Part shown: positions 24,196-33,915 of the stretch, piece by piece
How the letters are laid out: each line of letters starts with the position of its first letter
How positions within the stretch are numbered: position 1 is the first letter of the stretch
NCBI RefSeq assembly: GCF_900103445.1
Contig: NZ_FNHS01000009.1
Span: 74,082-138,081, forward strand
Source of the DNA: Methylobacterium phyllostachyos
Lineage (GTDB): Bacteria > Pseudomonadota > Alphaproteobacteria > Rhizobiales > Beijerinckiaceae
Direction: 5' to 3'
Length of the DNA stretch: 64,000 bases
Made by a program: the position numbers and the translations under genes
Notes under the pieces: model-generated
What the model was told of the DNA's origin: nothing
The model's input: the letters and a program-made list of their open reading frames with translations, nothing else
Database searches by the model: none

Positions 24196-24828
24196 ATGAC
24201 CCAGGACACAATCGGTTTTGTCCACCGCTTCGAGCCCGGCGCGGAGGATGTGCCCCCGCTGCTGCTCCTGCACGGGACCGGTGGCGACGAGAACGACCTC
24301 CTGCCGCTCGGCCGGCTGGTCGCTCCGAGGGCCGCGCTCCTCGCACCACGCGGGCAGGTCCTCGAGAACGGCATGCCGCGCTTCTTCCGGCGCCTCGCCG
24401 AGGGTGTGTTCGACGAGGCTGACCTGCGCCGCCGGACCGAAGACCTCGCCGCCTTCGTGGCGGCGGCGCGCGCGCATTACGGTCTCCCCGCCCCCGTCGC
24501 GCTGGGCTTCTCGAACGGCGCCAACATCGCCGCCGCGCTCCTGATGCTGCGGCCGGACGCCCTGGCCGGCGCCGTGCTGATCCGCCCGATGGTGCCCTTC
24601 GCAGGGCCCCCCGCCACCGACCTCACGGGGCGGCCGATCCTGATGCTCTCCGGGGCCATGGACCCGATCGTACCGGTCGAGAATGCCCGCCGCCTCGCCG
24701 CGCAGCTCATCGCCGCCGGCGCCCAGGTGGAGCACCGGATCCTGCCCGCCGGCCACGGGCTGTCGCAGGCCGAGATCGGTCTCGCAACAGACTGGCTTCA
24801 CGCCCGCGCGCCTCAGGTCGCCGCCTGA
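24196..24828 (+). CDS. Alpha/beta hydrolase, MhqD-like carboxylesterase
   Basis: 210 aa, the size of the phospholipase/carboxylesterase family. The oxyanion segment is LLLLHGTGGDENDLLPL, the nucleophile is in LGFSNGANIAAALLML (Ser about 112), the acid is Asp in SGAMDPIVPV, and the His is in LPAGHGLS. The LHGTGGDE opening is typical of MhqD/YvaK-like esterases paired with VOC dioxygenases. A good AGGAGG ribosome site precedes the ATG. It is 53 bp after the dioxygenase and probably co-transcribed. Confidence 0.87.
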   Translation: MTQDTIGFVHRFEPGAEDVPPLLLLHGTGGDENDLLPLGRLVAPRAALLAPRGQVLENGMPRFFRRLAEGVFDEADLRRRTEDLAAFVAAARAHYGLPAPVALGFSNGANIAAALLMLRPDALAGAVLIRPMVPFAGPPATDLTGRPILMLSGAMDPIVPVENARRLAAQLIAAGAQVEHRILPAGHGLSQAEIGLATDWLHARAPQVAA

Positions 24829-24831
24829 GGC
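24810..24831 (+). terminator. Hairpin at the end of the hydrolase gene
   Basis: GCCTCAGG pairs perfectly with CCTGAGGC around TCGCCG and spans the stop codon. No T-run follows, so intrinsic termination is uncertain. Confidence 0.4.
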
Positions 24832-25005
24832 CTGGCCCGGGCCATCCGAACCGGCGACCCTCATGACCGGCGCGATCTCCCCCCGCGCCGAGCGTTGCCG
24901 CACCCGTCCGCGTTGAACTCAGCAGGTGGTCTTTCCCGCATCGGTTCGGATCCGTAAGGCTGGTCCGGGACGCGCATCCTGCCCGTCCGATACGCGGGAT
25001 CCCTC

Positions 25006-25983
25006 ATGCCGGCCACCGACGCTACGCTCGCCCTCGGGATCATCGGTGCGGGGATCATGGGCGAGCGCCTGCTCGGCGCCATCAACGGGGCACCGGATTC
25101 TCCCGTCCGGGTCTCGGCCATCTGGGATCCGGCGCCGGAGGCCCTGGCCCGCATCGGCGCGGCGTTCCCGGCGGTGCCGCGTGTCGCCGATGCCGGGGCC
25201 GTCGTGGCGGCCAGCGCTTGCGTCTACGTGGCCTCCCCGCCGGCCTCGCATCTGGGTTACGCCCGGGCGGCGCTGGCGGAGGGGCGGAGCGTCTTCTGCG
25301 AGAAGCCGCTGGCGATCGACCTCGCCGAGGCGCGCCACTTCGTGGCGCAGGCCGGGGCGGCGGGCGCGGTGAACTTCCCCTTCGCCTCATCGCCTGGGGT
25401 GGCGACGCTCGAGCGCTGGATCGCCGAGGGCGCGGTCGGGACGATGCGGCGCCTCACCATCGCGGTGGAGTTCGCCCGCTGGCCGCGCCCCTGGCAGGCG
25501 GACGCGGCGCGCTGGCTCGACGCGCGGGCCGAGGGCGGTTTCACCCGCGAGGTGGTCTCGCACTTCCTGTTCCTGGCCCGACGCCTGCTCGGTCCCCTGG
25601 AGGGGATCGCGGGCCGCATCGATTTCCCGGTGTCCGGCCGCTCCGAGCGGGCGATCGCCGTCACGCTGAAGGCAGGCGGTATCCCTGTCACGCTCACAGG
25701 CCGGGTCGGCGACACCGACGCCGATGACCACAACACGTGGACGCTCGCGGGCGAGGCAGGGGCTGTACGATTGCGCGACTGGGCCATCGCCGAGCGCCTT
25801 GGCTCGGACGGGCGCTTCGAGCCGGAACCCGACGCGATCCCGAACGAGCGGTTGCGCCCCATCACGCTGCGGCGCCAGCTGGAGGGCGTCGTCCGGATGG
25901 CGCGCGGCGAGCCGCACCGTCTCGCCACCTTCGCGGAGGCGCTCGCCGTACAGGAGGCGGTGGAGACGATCCTGGCCCTGTGA
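25006..25983 (+). CDS. Gfo/Idh/MocA-family oxidoreductase
   Basis: 325 aa. The N-terminal Rossmann fold has LGIIGAGIMGERLLGAI, VSAIWDP at the end of beta-2, and VYVASPPASHLGYARAALAE. The EKPLAID motif carries the catalytic-type lysine (about residue 105). The C-terminal domain includes GGFTREVVSHFLFLARRLLG with the usual His. It resembles a dehydrogenase or reductase of sugars, inositols or related alcohols with NAD(P). The natural substrate is unknown and no transporter neighbours it. Confidence 0.85.
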   Translation: MPATDATLALGIIGAGIMGERLLGAINGAPDSPVRVSAIWDPAPEALARIGAAFPAVPRVADAGAVVAASACVYVASPPASHLGYARAALAEGRSVFCEKPLAIDLAEARHFVAQAGAAGAVNFPFASSPGVATLERWIAEGAVGTMRRLTIAVEFARWPRPWQADAARWLDARAEGGFTREVVSHFLFLARRLLGPLEGIAGRIDFPVSGRSERAIAVTLKAGGIPVTLTGRVGDTDADDHNTWTLAGEAGAVRLRDWAIAERLGSDGRFEPEPDAIPNERLRPITLRRQLEGVVRMARGEPHRLATFAEALAVQEAVETILAL

Positions 25984-26025
25984 CGGGGTGCTACGGCGAC
26001 CGGATGGCCGGCACGGCGGGCGGAG

Positions 26026-26454
26026 TCAGACTTCCAGAAGATCGACCAGGAACGGGATCAGCGGCGCGTCGGCGGGGGGCATGGCGAGGTCGCGCAGGGC
26101 CTTCGGCCGGACCCATTTCAGCGCCTGCCCCTCCATTGAGCGGGGCGTGCCCGACCAGCGTCGGCAGACGTAGAGCGGCATCAGGAGGTGGAAATCCGGA
26201 TAGGCGTGGCTCGCGAAGGTCAGGGGCGCGAGGCACGGCTCCTCGACCCGGATGCCGAGTTCCTCCGCAAGTTCCCGGATCAGCGTCTCCTCCGGCCGCT
26301 CGCCGGGCTCGACCTTGCCGCCGGGGAACTCCCAAAATCCGGCGAGCTGCTTGCCCGCCGGGCGCTCGCTCACCAGCACGCGGCCATCGACATCGACGAG
26401 GGCCACGGCGACGACCAACAGGAGGCGAAGAGGGGTCCCCTCGGGCGCGTTCAC
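26026..26454 (-). CDS. mutT: 8-oxo-dGTP diphosphatase, NUDIX hydrolase
   Basis: 142 aa from a GTG at 26454 that overlaps the stop of the SIMPL gene. The NUDIX box is complete: GGKVEPGERPEETLIREL followed by AEELGI, preceded by LAGFWEFP. The N-terminal LLLVVAVALVDVDGRVLVSE and the terminal helix (LRDLAMPPADAPLIPFLVDL) match MutT of alphaproteobacteria. The enzyme removes oxidised dGTP from the nucleotide pool. A longer upstream frame exists but lies inside the neighbouring gene. It is third in the argJ operon. Confidence 0.88.
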   Translation of the reverse strand: MNAPEGTPLRLLLVVAVALVDVDGRVLVSERPAGKQLAGFWEFPGGKVEPGERPEETLIRELAEELGIRVEEPCLAPLTFASHAYPDFHLLMPLYVCRRWSGTPRSMEGQALKWVRPKALRDLAMPPADAPLIPFLVDLLEV

Positions 26455-27167
26455 TGTGCCACCGCGAAGGTGGCCGAGACGTCCGCGCGGTACTCGAGTA
26501 TCCCGGCCGCGATCGGAACGGACGGGCCGTCGAAGCGGCTCGCGCCGCTGAAACGGAACGCCTGGGCCGCGACCGGTGAGGGGCCGTGCTCCGTCGAGAG
26601 CGCGCACAGATCGCCGAGCTTGACGCCGACGGCCGTCGCCAGCGCACGCGCACGCTCCTGCGCGTTCCGTGCGGCGGCGGTCTCCAGTTCCTCGGTGACC
26701 TTGTCGGCGTCCTTGATGCCGAAGCTGATACCGTGAATCTTATTGGCTCCGACCGAGAGGACCCGTCGCAGCAGCTCGCCGAGGCGGTTCATGTCGGCGA
26801 GGCGGATGGTGAGCAGGTTGACCGCGCGGTAGCCCGCGGGCTCCGCGGCGATCTCGCCGTTGGGCCGCCTGACCTGCTGGGTCTCCTCGACCAGGGAGAG
26901 CGAGGCCGTGCCAATGTCGGCGGCATCGACGCCGAACTCGTGCGCCTGATCGAGGATCGCCTTGACGGCCTTCGAGGCGGCATCCACGGCTTCGGCCGGA
27001 TCCTGCGCCTTGGTGTCGACGCCGACCGATACCTGGGCGAAATCCGGTGTGCGGCTTACGTGCGCCTGGCCGGTGACGCTGATCTTGCGCAGGCAGGACG
27101 CATCGTCGGCCCGCACCCCGGAGGCCAGTGCCAGAATCAGGATCGCGCCGGCGAGAGCCGCCCTCAC
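26451..27167 (-). CDS. SIMPL-domain (DUF541) periplasmic protein
   Basis: 238 aa from a GTG at 27167 overlapping the argJ stop. The signal peptide is [19 protein letters not shown], and the mature protein starts near DDASC. The SIMPL domain follows: [55 protein letters not shown], and [23 protein letters not shown]26 proteins form periplasmic or outer-membrane ring assemblies of unclear function. Its place between argJ and mutT with 4-base overlaps on both sides shows co-translation, but no functional link is obvious. Confidence 0.85.
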   Translation of the reverse strand: MRAALAGAILILALASGVRADDASCLRKISVTGQAHVSRTPDFAQVSVGVDTKAQDPAEAVDAASKAVKAILDQAHEFGVDAADIGTASLSLVEETQQVRRPNGEIAAEPAGYRAVNLLTIRLADMNRLGELLRRVLSVGANKIHGISFGIKDADKVTEELETAAARNAQERARALATAVGVKLGDLCALSTEHGPSPVAAQAFRFSGASRFDGPSVPIAAGILEYRADVSATFAVAQ

Positions 27168-28414
27168 GAGCGGTAATCCCCGTTGATCTCGATATAGGCC
27201 TTGGTCAGGTCGCAGGTCCAAACCCGGGCTTGGCCGTCGCCCAGGCCGAGATCCACCCGGATCTCGATCTCCGGCTCGCGCATCACGGCGCTCGCGGCCG
27301 CCTCGCTGTAATCCGGATCCCGGGCGCCCTGGACGGCCACCCGCACGTCACCGAACCAGATGGCCAGCCGGTCCCGGTCGGCCGGCTCGCCGGCCTTGCC
27401 GACCGCCATCACGACCCGGCCCCAATTGGCGTCCTCCCCCGCGACCGCGGTCTTCACCAGCGGTGAATTGGCGATCGACATGGCGATGCGGTGGGCGGAC
27501 GCATCGCTCTCGGCCCCCGTGACCCGCACGGTGACGAACTTGCGCGCGCCCTCGCCATCCTTGGCGACGAGCTGCGCCAGCTCGATCAGCAGGCTGTCCA
27601 GGGCGTCGCGGAAGCCCGAAAGCCGCGGATCGGCCGGGTCCGACACCGGCGCGTTGCCGGCCTTCCCGGTCGCGAACAGCATCAGCGTGTCGGAGGTGGA
27701 GGTGTCGCCGTCGACCGTCACGCAATTGAAGCTGGTCTTCGTCCCCGCGGATAGGAGCGCCTGAAGCACCGCCTGGGGCAGGGCAGCGTCGGTGAACACG
27801 AAGGACAGCATCGTCGCCATGTCGGGGGCGATCATGCCGGCGCCCTTGGCGATGCCGTTGATCGTCACCGTCACGCCGTCGATCGTGGCCGTGCGGGTCG
27901 CGAGCTTCGGGAACGTGTCGGTGGTCATGATGGCGCGCGCCGCCTCGGTCCAGGCTGCCGAGCCGTCCGTGGCCCGGGCCGCGCAATCGGCCAGCACGCC
28001 CTCGAAGCGCTCGGCCGGCAGCGGCTCGCCGATCACGCCGGTCGAGGCGACGTAGACCTCGCGGGCGCCGCAGCCCGCCGCCTGCGCGGCGATCTCGACG
28101 GTGCGGGCCACCGCCTCCCGGCCGAGCCGGCCCGTGAAGGCGTTAGCGTTGCCGGAATTGACGACCAGCGCCCGCGCCGAACCATCGGCCAGGGCCTCCC
28201 GGCACCAGTCGACCGGTGCGGACGGGCATTTCGAACGGGTGAAGACGCCGGCCGCCTGGGTCCCGGCCTCAAGCGCCACGAAGAGCACATCGGTGCGGCC
28301 GCTGTAGCGGATACCGGCCTGGGCGGTGGCGATTCGCACCCCCGGCAGGAGGGGCAGCTCCGGCAGAGCGGTAGGGGCCAGCGGGGAGACGGGCGGGGAT
28401 TTCGCGGACGACAT
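27164..28414 (-). CDS. argJ: Glutamate N-acetyltransferase/amino-acid acetyltransferase ArgJ
   Basis: 416 aa. ArgJ recycles the acetyl group from N-acetylornithine to glutamate in arginine synthesis, and may also acetylate glutamate from acetyl-CoA. The N-terminal [20 protein letters not shown] and [15 protein letters not shown] are diagnostic. The self-cleavage site is in [20 protein letters not shown], where the Thr of ATML becomes the N-terminal nucleophile of the beta chain. [15 protein letters not shown] and the terminal [16 protein letters not shown] are also canonical. It is the first gene of the overlapping argJ-SIMPL-mutT unit. Confidence 0.95.
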   Translation of the reverse strand: MSSAKSPPVSPLAPTALPELPLLPGVRIATAQAGIRYSGRTDVLFVALEAGTQAAGVFTRSKCPSAPVDWCREALADGSARALVVNSGNANAFTGRLGREAVARTVEIAAQAAGCGAREVYVASTGVIGEPLPAERFEGVLADCAARATDGSAAWTEAARAIMTTDTFPKLATRTATIDGVTVTINGIAKGAGMIAPDMATMLSFVFTDAALPQAVLQALLSAGTKTSFNCVTVDGDTSTSDTLMLFATGKAGNAPVSDPADPRLSGFRDALDSLLIELAQLVAKDGEGARKFVTVRVTGAESDASAHRIAMSIANSPLVKTAVAGEDANWGRVVMAVGKAGEPADRDRLAIWFGDVRVAVQGARDPDYSEAAASAVMREPEIEIRVDLGLGDGQARVWTCDLTKAYIEINGDYRS

Positions 28415-28645
28415 CGGCTCGGGCTCCGGCAGCGCGCGGTGGTGGTTCGCGGGCGGCCCGGTTGTTGCCCGCGGGACCCCGGCTGCGTCAACCGTATGCC
28501 CGTCCTATGATCAGGAATCCCGACTGCCGCCCGATTAGGCGACGACGGCGCGGAATGCGGCGCCTTCGCGGCTGAAGGCTTGCGTCGGGATTGCAACCCG
28601 GCATAGCATGCTGCATCGCAAAGCCATCGCGAAGTCGAGTGCGGA

Positions 28646-29080
28646 ATGTCCACAGCCGACGTCGGGACTGCCTCAAGCCAGCTGCCTCAGGGCGGCTGCT
28701 ACCGGATACAGGTCCTGGTCGTCGGCCGCCTCAAGCGCTGGCGCGACGAGGTGGCCGCGCAGGTGCGCCGGCTGGGTTATCAGGTCACCGCCTGCGACCG
28801 CGGCGTCGACGCCATGACGGTCCTGGCGCTGGGCCTGCCGGTGGACGTGATGGTGGTGGATTCCGGCCTGCAGGGCGGATTGTGCTGTGCACAGCTTGCG
28901 GTCGAAGCCCGGACCCTGCGCCCGGGGCTGCGCATCGTGCTGGCAGGCGATGCACTCGACGATCCGAAGCCGGAGGCACCGGCCCAGATCCCCGACGCGT
29001 TGCGCGTCCGGCACGACCAACTCCTGAGCGCGATGGTGGCCACGCTGATGCGGGAAGCCCTGGCCGATCGCGCCGCCTGA
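28646..29080 (+). CDS. Degenerate response-regulator receiver protein
   Basis: 144 aa. The central 110 residues fold like a receiver domain: IQVLVVGRLKRWRDEVAAQV, RRLGYQVTACDRGVDAMTVL, DVMVVDSGLQGGL, LRPGLRIVLAGDAL. The phospho-acceptor-like Asp in VVDSGL is kept. The acidic pair that should follow beta-1 is replaced by VGR, and the switch Thr/Ser and Lys positions are not conserved. It is likely a pseudo-receiver acting by protein contacts. It is single-gene and divergent from argJ. The N-terminal 20 residues are disordered. Confidence 0.65.
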   Translation: MSTADVGTASSQLPQGGCYRIQVLVVGRLKRWRDEVAAQVRRLGYQVTACDRGVDAMTVLALGLPVDVMVVDSGLQGGLCCAQLAVEARTLRPGLRIVLAGDALDDPKPEAPAQIPDALRVRHDQLLSAMVATLMREALADRAA

Positions 29081-29650
29081 CCGGACGCGTCGCCTCCTGA
29101 AGGCACGCCCCCTGCCTGTGTACTTCGGACCGGCCGACGAGATGACCTGTGCCGAACTTGGCGCGTGGGCGCCCGTCGCGAATCGCCCGGCGCCCGCACA
29201 GGGCTGATTCGCCTCCATACGGTTCAGCTGTCTCGCGCGGAAGACCCGGGTGAAGCATTGGTCGATCAAGTCCGGGTCCGGACCCGAGACCGATGCCTAG
29301 CCGGCTATTCCGGCGAAGACCGGATCATCGCGCGGCCGAAAAGTGCGAAGCTCGAAACGTCGAAATCGCTCCGTAATTGGCTCGCTCAGGTTGTAGAGCA
29401 TCGTATCTCCGACGGTGTAAAAAGTTTTTCCCTCCAATCGTTTAGTCGGGAAAATTTTCCTTCAACCCTCATGCAGCCCCGCGTATGAGTATATTCCAGA
29501 ACTATAGAACTCGCAAACTCCAATCTATACTGTATAAATACGAATAACTTAAGGTTACGATCTCGATTTGACACAAGAGTGTCACGGGCAACTCGCCTTC
29601 TGGCCAAGTTTGATCGCGCAAAGATCTCTTCAGCCAGAGGGATGGCTATC
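29081..29650. other. Intergenic region with AT-rich regulatory segment
   Basis: 570 bp before the chemoreceptor gene. The left half is GC-rich and empty. From about 29370 the DNA becomes AT-rich, with a 12-bp perfect palindrome GGAAAATTTTCC (29449-29460), a TATACTGTATAAATA stretch near 29526, and the inverted repeat at 29569. It is probably the regulated promoter of the chemoreceptor. No gene is seen. Confidence 0.6.
29569..29584. promoter_or_regulatory. Inverted repeat TGACAC-N4-GTGTCA
   Basis: Perfect 6-bp arms around AAGA, about 67 bp upstream of the chemoreceptor start and overlapping a TTGACA (-35-like) sequence. An operator function is inferred from symmetry and location. Confidence 0.45.
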
Positions 29651-31621
29651 GTGAAGATCGGAATACGTATCCGTCTCTATGCCGGGTTTACCCTGCTCGT
29701 CGTGATCGCCGCTGTCATCGGCGCCTTCGCGAGTTACCAACAGAACAAGCTCAACCGGGAATATGAAGCGCTGAGCTTCGTGGGGGAGAGCGCTCAGGAA
29801 ATCATCGCCATGGACGGCCTCGCCGCCCAACTCTCCGCCAAAGCCGAGCTTTACCGCGTGGCGCCGGATGCCGCACAGATCACCGCCATGCAGGGGTTGC
29901 GGCGTTTGATCGAGGAGACCGCCAACCAGCGCACGGCCAAGGCCCTGACCGAGAATGGACAACAGCTCTATCGCGCCATCGTCGGCAGCGCGGCTTCGTT
30001 GGAGGCTGATCTCGCCCGTCTCGCGGAGGCCGGCGCCCAGCTCGACGCGGCGCGGCTGCGCATCATCAAGGACGGCAACAACCTGACGCACCTCCGCGAG
30101 AAAACGCTCTCGAACATAGACCAGGGCAGCAGCGACGCAGTGAAGCTGCAGGCCAGCCGCGTGGAGAATGCCATCCTGGCCGCGCGCGTCGCCGCCGCCC
30201 GCACCATGATCGACCACGACCCGATCTATCGAGACGAGTTCCGGGGCAAGATCCAGCAGGCCCGCGCCGTGCTTCAGTCCCTCAACGGGCCGATCAAGGA
30301 CCTCGCTGAGGCACTTGCCACCTACGAGGCTGATCTCAGCGGCTACCACGACGCGGTGGTCAAGTCGAAGATGACGTTCGAGACCGGCATCAAGCCGCAT
30401 ACGGATGCCATCGCGGCGGATTGTGCCGCGCTCCGTCAGCGGATTCTGACGGCGGTGACGCGGCTCAAGGACTCGGCGGCCGAGATGGCGCTGCAGGCCT
30501 GGCGCGTCTTGGTCGGCCTCGGCGCGCTTGCCCTGGTCATCGGCGTGGCGCTGGCCTTCATCATCGCGCGCAGCATCATCCGACCCATCGACGGCATGGT
30601 GAAGGCCATGGCGCGCCTCGCCGATGGCGACACGGATCTCGTCGTTCCCTCGCAGGATGCCGCGGGCGAGCTGGGCGCCATGGCCAAGGCCGTGGAGATC
30701 TTCCGGAAGAACGCCATCGTCCGGGCCGAGCTGGAGGCCGCGCAGGCCGCCGAGCAGGCAGCCCGCCTGAGCCGGGCCGAGCGTCGCGAGAAGCTGGTCG
30801 AGATCTTCGACCAGAAGGTCGCCGCCTCCCTGGAGATCGTCACCCTGGCTACCAACGAGCTCGATGCCACGGCCCGCTCGATGACGCAGATCGCCGACGA
30901 CGCCAACAATCAGGCAGTCGCCTCCAGCACGGCCGCCGACCTCGCTTCCATGAACGTGGAAACCGTGGCGGCCGCCGCCGAGGAGATGGTGTCCTCACTC
31001 CAAGAAATCGAGCGGCAGGTACTGCGCGCTAACGAGGCTGCTGGTCTTGCGGCCCACGAGGCCGAGGCGAGCGAGGCCGCCATGGCGAGCCTGCGCGCCG
31101 CGTCCGAGCAGATCGGTGCCGTGGTGACGACGATTTCCGGGATCGCCGCCCAGACCAACCTCCTGGCGCTCAACGCCACGATCGAGGCGGCCCGGGCCGG
31201 CGAGGCGGGGCGCGGCTTCGCGGTGGTCGCCGCCGAGGTGAAGGAGCTGGCTGGCCAGACCGCCAAGGCGACCGACGAGATCGGTGGACTGATCGCGGCA
31301 ATCCAGGCTGCCACGGCTCAGTCTGCGGCGGCGATGCAGCAGATCGCGCACACGATCACGAGCGTGAACGAGATCAGCGGGGCCATCGCCTCGACGGTGG
31401 TGGAGCAGACGGCGGCGACCAGCGAGATCTCGCGCAATGCCGGCGAAGCCGCGAAGGGGACGCAGGACGTCTCATCCAACGTCGCGCGGGTACTGGCGGC
31501 CGCTGGCGAGACCGGCAGCGCCGCCGCGCAGGTGCTGAGCGCGGCGGCCGAGCTCGCCAAGCAGTCGCTTGCCGTCAAGCAGGAGGTCGACGGCTTCCTG
31601 CGTAACATTCAGACCGTGTGA
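29651..31621 (+). CDS. Methyl-accepting chemotaxis protein
   Basis: 656 aa. A first membrane helix lies at about residues 5-27 ([19 protein letters not shown]), then a helical periplasmic sensor of about 270 residues with no known ligand motif, then a second helix ([20 protein letters not shown]). HAMP follows ([20 protein letters not shown]), then a coiled-coil linker and the cytoplasmic signalling domain with the hairpin tip [20 protein letters not shown]. The GTG at 29651 is chosen because AGAGGG lies nine bases upstream; an ATG at 29642 and a GTG at 29579 are alternatives. No C-terminal CheR-binding pentapeptide is present. Methyl-acceptor glutamates are plausible but not assigned. Confidence 0.9.
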   Translation: MKIGIRIRLYAGFTLLVVIAAVIGAFASYQQNKLNREYEALSFVGESAQEIIAMDGLAAQLSAKAELYRVAPDAAQITAMQGLRRLIEETANQRTAKALTENGQQLYRAIVGSAASLEADLARLAEAGAQLDAARLRIIKDGNNLTHLREKTLSNIDQGSSDAVKLQASRVENAILAARVAAARTMIDHDPIYRDEFRGKIQQARAVLQSLNGPIKDLAEALATYEADLSGYHDAVVKSKMTFETGIKPHTDAIAADCAALRQRILTAVTRLKDSAAEMALQAWRVLVGLGALALVIGVALAFIIARSIIRPIDGMVKAMARLADGDTDLVVPSQDAAGELGAMAKAVEIFRKNAIVRAELEAAQAAEQAARLSRAERREKLVEIFDQKVAASLEIVTLATNELDATARSMTQIADDANNQAVASSTAADLASMNVETVAAAAEEMVSSLQEIERQVLRANEAAGLAAHEAEASEAAMASLRAASEQIGAVVTTISGIAAQTNLLALNATIEAARAGEAGRGFAVVAAEVKELAGQTAKATDEIGGLIAAIQAATAQSAAAMQQIAHTITSVNEISGAIASTVVEQTAATSEISRNAGEAAKGTQDVSSNVARVLAAAGETGSAAAQVLSAAAELAKQSLAVKQEVDGFLRNIQTV

Positions 31622-31651
31622 GTCCACGCGGCGGCCGGCCGCCGCGTGGCG

Positions 31652-32473
31652 TCAGATCGCGGCGGCGGGATCCGTCTCGTCGCCGTCGCGGCTGCGCCGC
31701 GCGCGCGGGCGGCGATCGAGAAGGGATCGACCCAGGGCCCGCAGGGGAGCCGCAAGCCGCCGGGCATCCTCGGCGCGCTCCATGATGCGCTCGCCGTTGC
31801 GGATCTCCTTGTCGAGCCGTGCCATCGTCCGGGCGAGCGCCGGATCGTCGTCGTCGAGCCAGACCTGCGTCACGCGGGCGAAGGCGATCACGACGCCCTG
31901 GAGCTTGAACTGGCCGAGCGGACCCTCGGTGTCGATCCCCGCCGCCGCCAGCATGTAGCGGTGGGAGTTCAGCATGACGCCGTTCAGTGCCAGCATCGAC
32001 AGGGGCTCGCCGCGCAGCGCATAGGCGATCCGGCGGAGCGCCGGCTTGTAGGGTTCCATCGCGTCGAGGCGGCGCATCAGCACGTCGAACAGGCGCTCGC
32101 GGGTCGGCTCCTCCTCAAGGCCCGTGAGGTCGCCATCCAGGACCTTGCGATCGATGATTCGGGTCAGCCCGCCGAGGATCGCGCCCTTCGACGGAAACAG
32201 ATCACGCAGTTCGGCGAGCGTCAGTCCCGCCTCCTGGGCGATGTCGCCGATCTCGATGTCGTTCCAGGGCTGCTCGGCGGCGAGCCGCATCAACGCCTCG
32301 ACGGCGGCCTCCCGGGGTGGCAGCTTGGGCGGGCTGTCGCTCGGCGCTGCGCCTGTCCGAGCGGCAGTCTCGGGTGCAACGTTCTCCTGCACGATACTCT
32401 CCGATCCGCTGCTCGCCTGAGCCGGGCTCACGGCCTTGCGGGGGCGCTTTGCGGGGCCTTTGCTTTCAGTCAT
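31652..32473 (-). CDS. TetR-family protein with COQ9-like C-terminus
   Basis: 273 aa. After a 50-residue charged, Ser/Ala-rich leader comes a TetR-type HTH (EALMRLAAEQPWNDIEIGDI, AQEAGLTLAELRDLFPSKGA). The C-terminal half (RRIAYALRGEPLSMLALNGV, and TQVWLDDDDPALARTMARLD) resembles the COQ9/TetR group that is common in Hyphomicrobiales. The ATG at 32471-32473 gives MTESKGPAKRP; a longer in-frame start lies further upstream. Its target is unknown. The 30-bp gap to the convergent chemoreceptor gene holds nothing. Confidence 0.75.
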   Translation of the reverse strand: MTESKGPAKRPRKAVSPAQASSGSESIVQENVAPETAARTGAAPSDSPPKLPPREAAVEALMRLAAEQPWNDIEIGDIAQEAGLTLAELRDLFPSKGAILGGLTRIIDRKVLDGDLTGLEEEPTRERLFDVLMRRLDAMEPYKPALRRIAYALRGEPLSMLALNGVMLNSHRYMLAAAGIDTEGPLGQFKLQGVVIAFARVTQVWLDDDDPALARTMARLDKEIRNGERIMERAEDARRLAAPLRALGRSLLDRRPRARRSRDGDETDPAAAI

Positions 32474-32575
32474 GGGTCGTCGCCCGCTCCTGTCGGTCGT
32501 CTCACCTGATGTAGGCAGTCGGTGGCGGAAGGGCAGGGGTTTCGCGCGGCCATGCCGCACGGGGCCGGCCGGAGG

Positions 32576-33409
32576 TCAGCCGGCGAGCTCCTGGGCCCGC
32601 CGCCGGGCCGCCACGACGGCCTCCCGCATTAGGGCGCCAAGGCCGTCCAGGCGCATCAGCACGTCGAGGGCCGCCGCCGTCGTGCCGCCGGGGGATGTCA
32701 CGTTGCGGCGCAGCTCCGCCGCCTCGGCGGGATTCGCGTCGAGGAGCGCGCCAGCCCCCGAAACTGTCGCCCGGGCGAGACGGTGTGCCACCTCCGGGTC
32801 GAGCCCGGCCGCGATCCCCGCCTCGGCCAGCGCCTCGACCATGAGGAAAACATAGGCCGGCCCGGATCCCGAGAGGGCCGTCACAGCGTCGATCTGCGCC
32901 TCGTCGGGAAGCCATGCGACGGTGCCGTTCGCCGCCAGCAGGCCGTCCGCGGAGGCGCGCTGCTCAGGGCTGACCTCTGGATTCGCATAGGCGCCCGTGG
33001 CGCCCCGGCCGATGCTGGCGGGTAGGTTCGGCATCGCCCGGACCACGGCCCGCGCGCGGGGAAGCCGCTCGCGCAGGTTCGCGACGGTCTTGCCGGCCAG
33101 GATCGAGACCACAAGCGTGTCGCGGCCGATCAGCCGGTCGAGGCCGGAGGACGCCGCTTCGAGCCCCTGCGGCTTGATCCCTAAGACCAGCACGGCACCG
33201 GGCTCGGCGGCTGGCGGATTGAGGGCGAGCCCCCGTTCCGCGCACAGATCGACGATTTCCCGGCTCGGCACGGGGTCGATGAGGGTCGTGCGGCCCGGAT
33301 CGAGGCCCGCCGCGAGCCAGCCCGCCAGCATCGCTCCGCCCATCTTGCCGGCCCCGGCCAGGACCAGCGAGGCGGGCATCGAGGCGGCGTTCGCCCCCGG
33401 GGCGGTCAC
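32576..33409 (-). CDS. proC: Pyrroline-5-carboxylate reductase
   Basis: 277 aa. ProC catalyses the final NAD(P)H-dependent step of proline synthesis. The dinucleotide-binding start is LVLAGAGKMGGAMLAGWLAA, followed by VLGIKPQ, VVSILAGKTVANLRERLP, RAMPNLPASIGRGATGAY, and the substrate motif ALSGSGPAYVFLMVEAL. The family's C-terminal NVTSPGGTTAAALDVL is intact. A GTG at 33409 overlaps the stop of the YbjN-like gene; the internal ATG at 33379 is a conservative alternative. Confidence 0.93.
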   Translation of the reverse strand: MTAPGANAASMPASLVLAGAGKMGGAMLAGWLAAGLDPGRTTLIDPVPSREIVDLCAERGLALNPPAAEPGAVLVLGIKPQGLEAASSGLDRLIGRDTLVVSILAGKTVANLRERLPRARAVVRAMPNLPASIGRGATGAYANPEVSPEQRASADGLLAANGTVAWLPDEAQIDAVTALSGSGPAYVFLMVEALAEAGIAAGLDPEVAHRLARATVSGAGALLDANPAEAAELRRNVTSPGGTTAAALDVLMRLDGLGALMREAVVAARRRAQELAG

Positions 33410-33915
33410 GCCTCGCCTTCGGTCTCGAACAGCACGGCGTCCAGCGCCTCGCGGGCGCTCTTGCCGGCCCAGAGCACGAACTGGAAGGCCTGATAGTAGC
33501 GCTCGCAGGCATCCACCGCGGTCTTCATCATGGTGGCGCATTGCGGGTGGGTCGGAACCGCGCCGCCCGTCAGCAGGTGCGCGTGACGGAACATCACCAC
33601 GCTGTCGCTCGACCACAGGTCGAAATGCCCGACCCAGAGCTGCTCGTTGATCAGCGCAACGAGGCGCATCACCTCGGTCCGCTGCCTCTCTTGAACCTTG
33701 AGATCGAACGCGCAGGCCACGTGCAGCGCCTCCACGTCCTCGATCCAGGTGAAGGCGACATTGTAATCGGTCCAGCGGCCTGGGCTCGTCACCGACATCT
33801 CGTCGGTTTCGGCCCGGTCGAAGATCCAATCGCGCAGGGACGCCAGACGTTCGACGACGTCGAGCGGATGCTCGTTTCTGTCCGGATCGTGAAAGTCGAC
33901 GTTGAGCAGCGGCAT
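33406..33915 (-). CDS. YbjN-domain protein
   Basis: 169 aa from the ATG at 33915 (MPLLNVDFHDPDRNEHPLD). Family features include RWTDYNVAFTWIEDVEALHV, ACAFDLKVQERQRTEVMRLV, INEQLWVGHFDLW and VMFRHAHLL, ending SAREALDAVLFETEGEA. YbjN proteins in alphaproteobacteria are conserved next to proC and may act as type III-chaperone-like folds. Their function is not established. A longer upstream extension is low-quality. The stop overlaps proC. Confidence 0.85.
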   Translation of the reverse strand: MPLLNVDFHDPDRNEHPLDVVERLASLRDWIFDRAETDEMSVTSPGRWTDYNVAFTWIEDVEALHVACAFDLKVQERQRTEVMRLVALINEQLWVGHFDLWSSDSVVMFRHAHLLTGGAVPTHPQCATMMKTAVDACERYYQAFQFVLWAGKSAREALDAVLFETEGEA

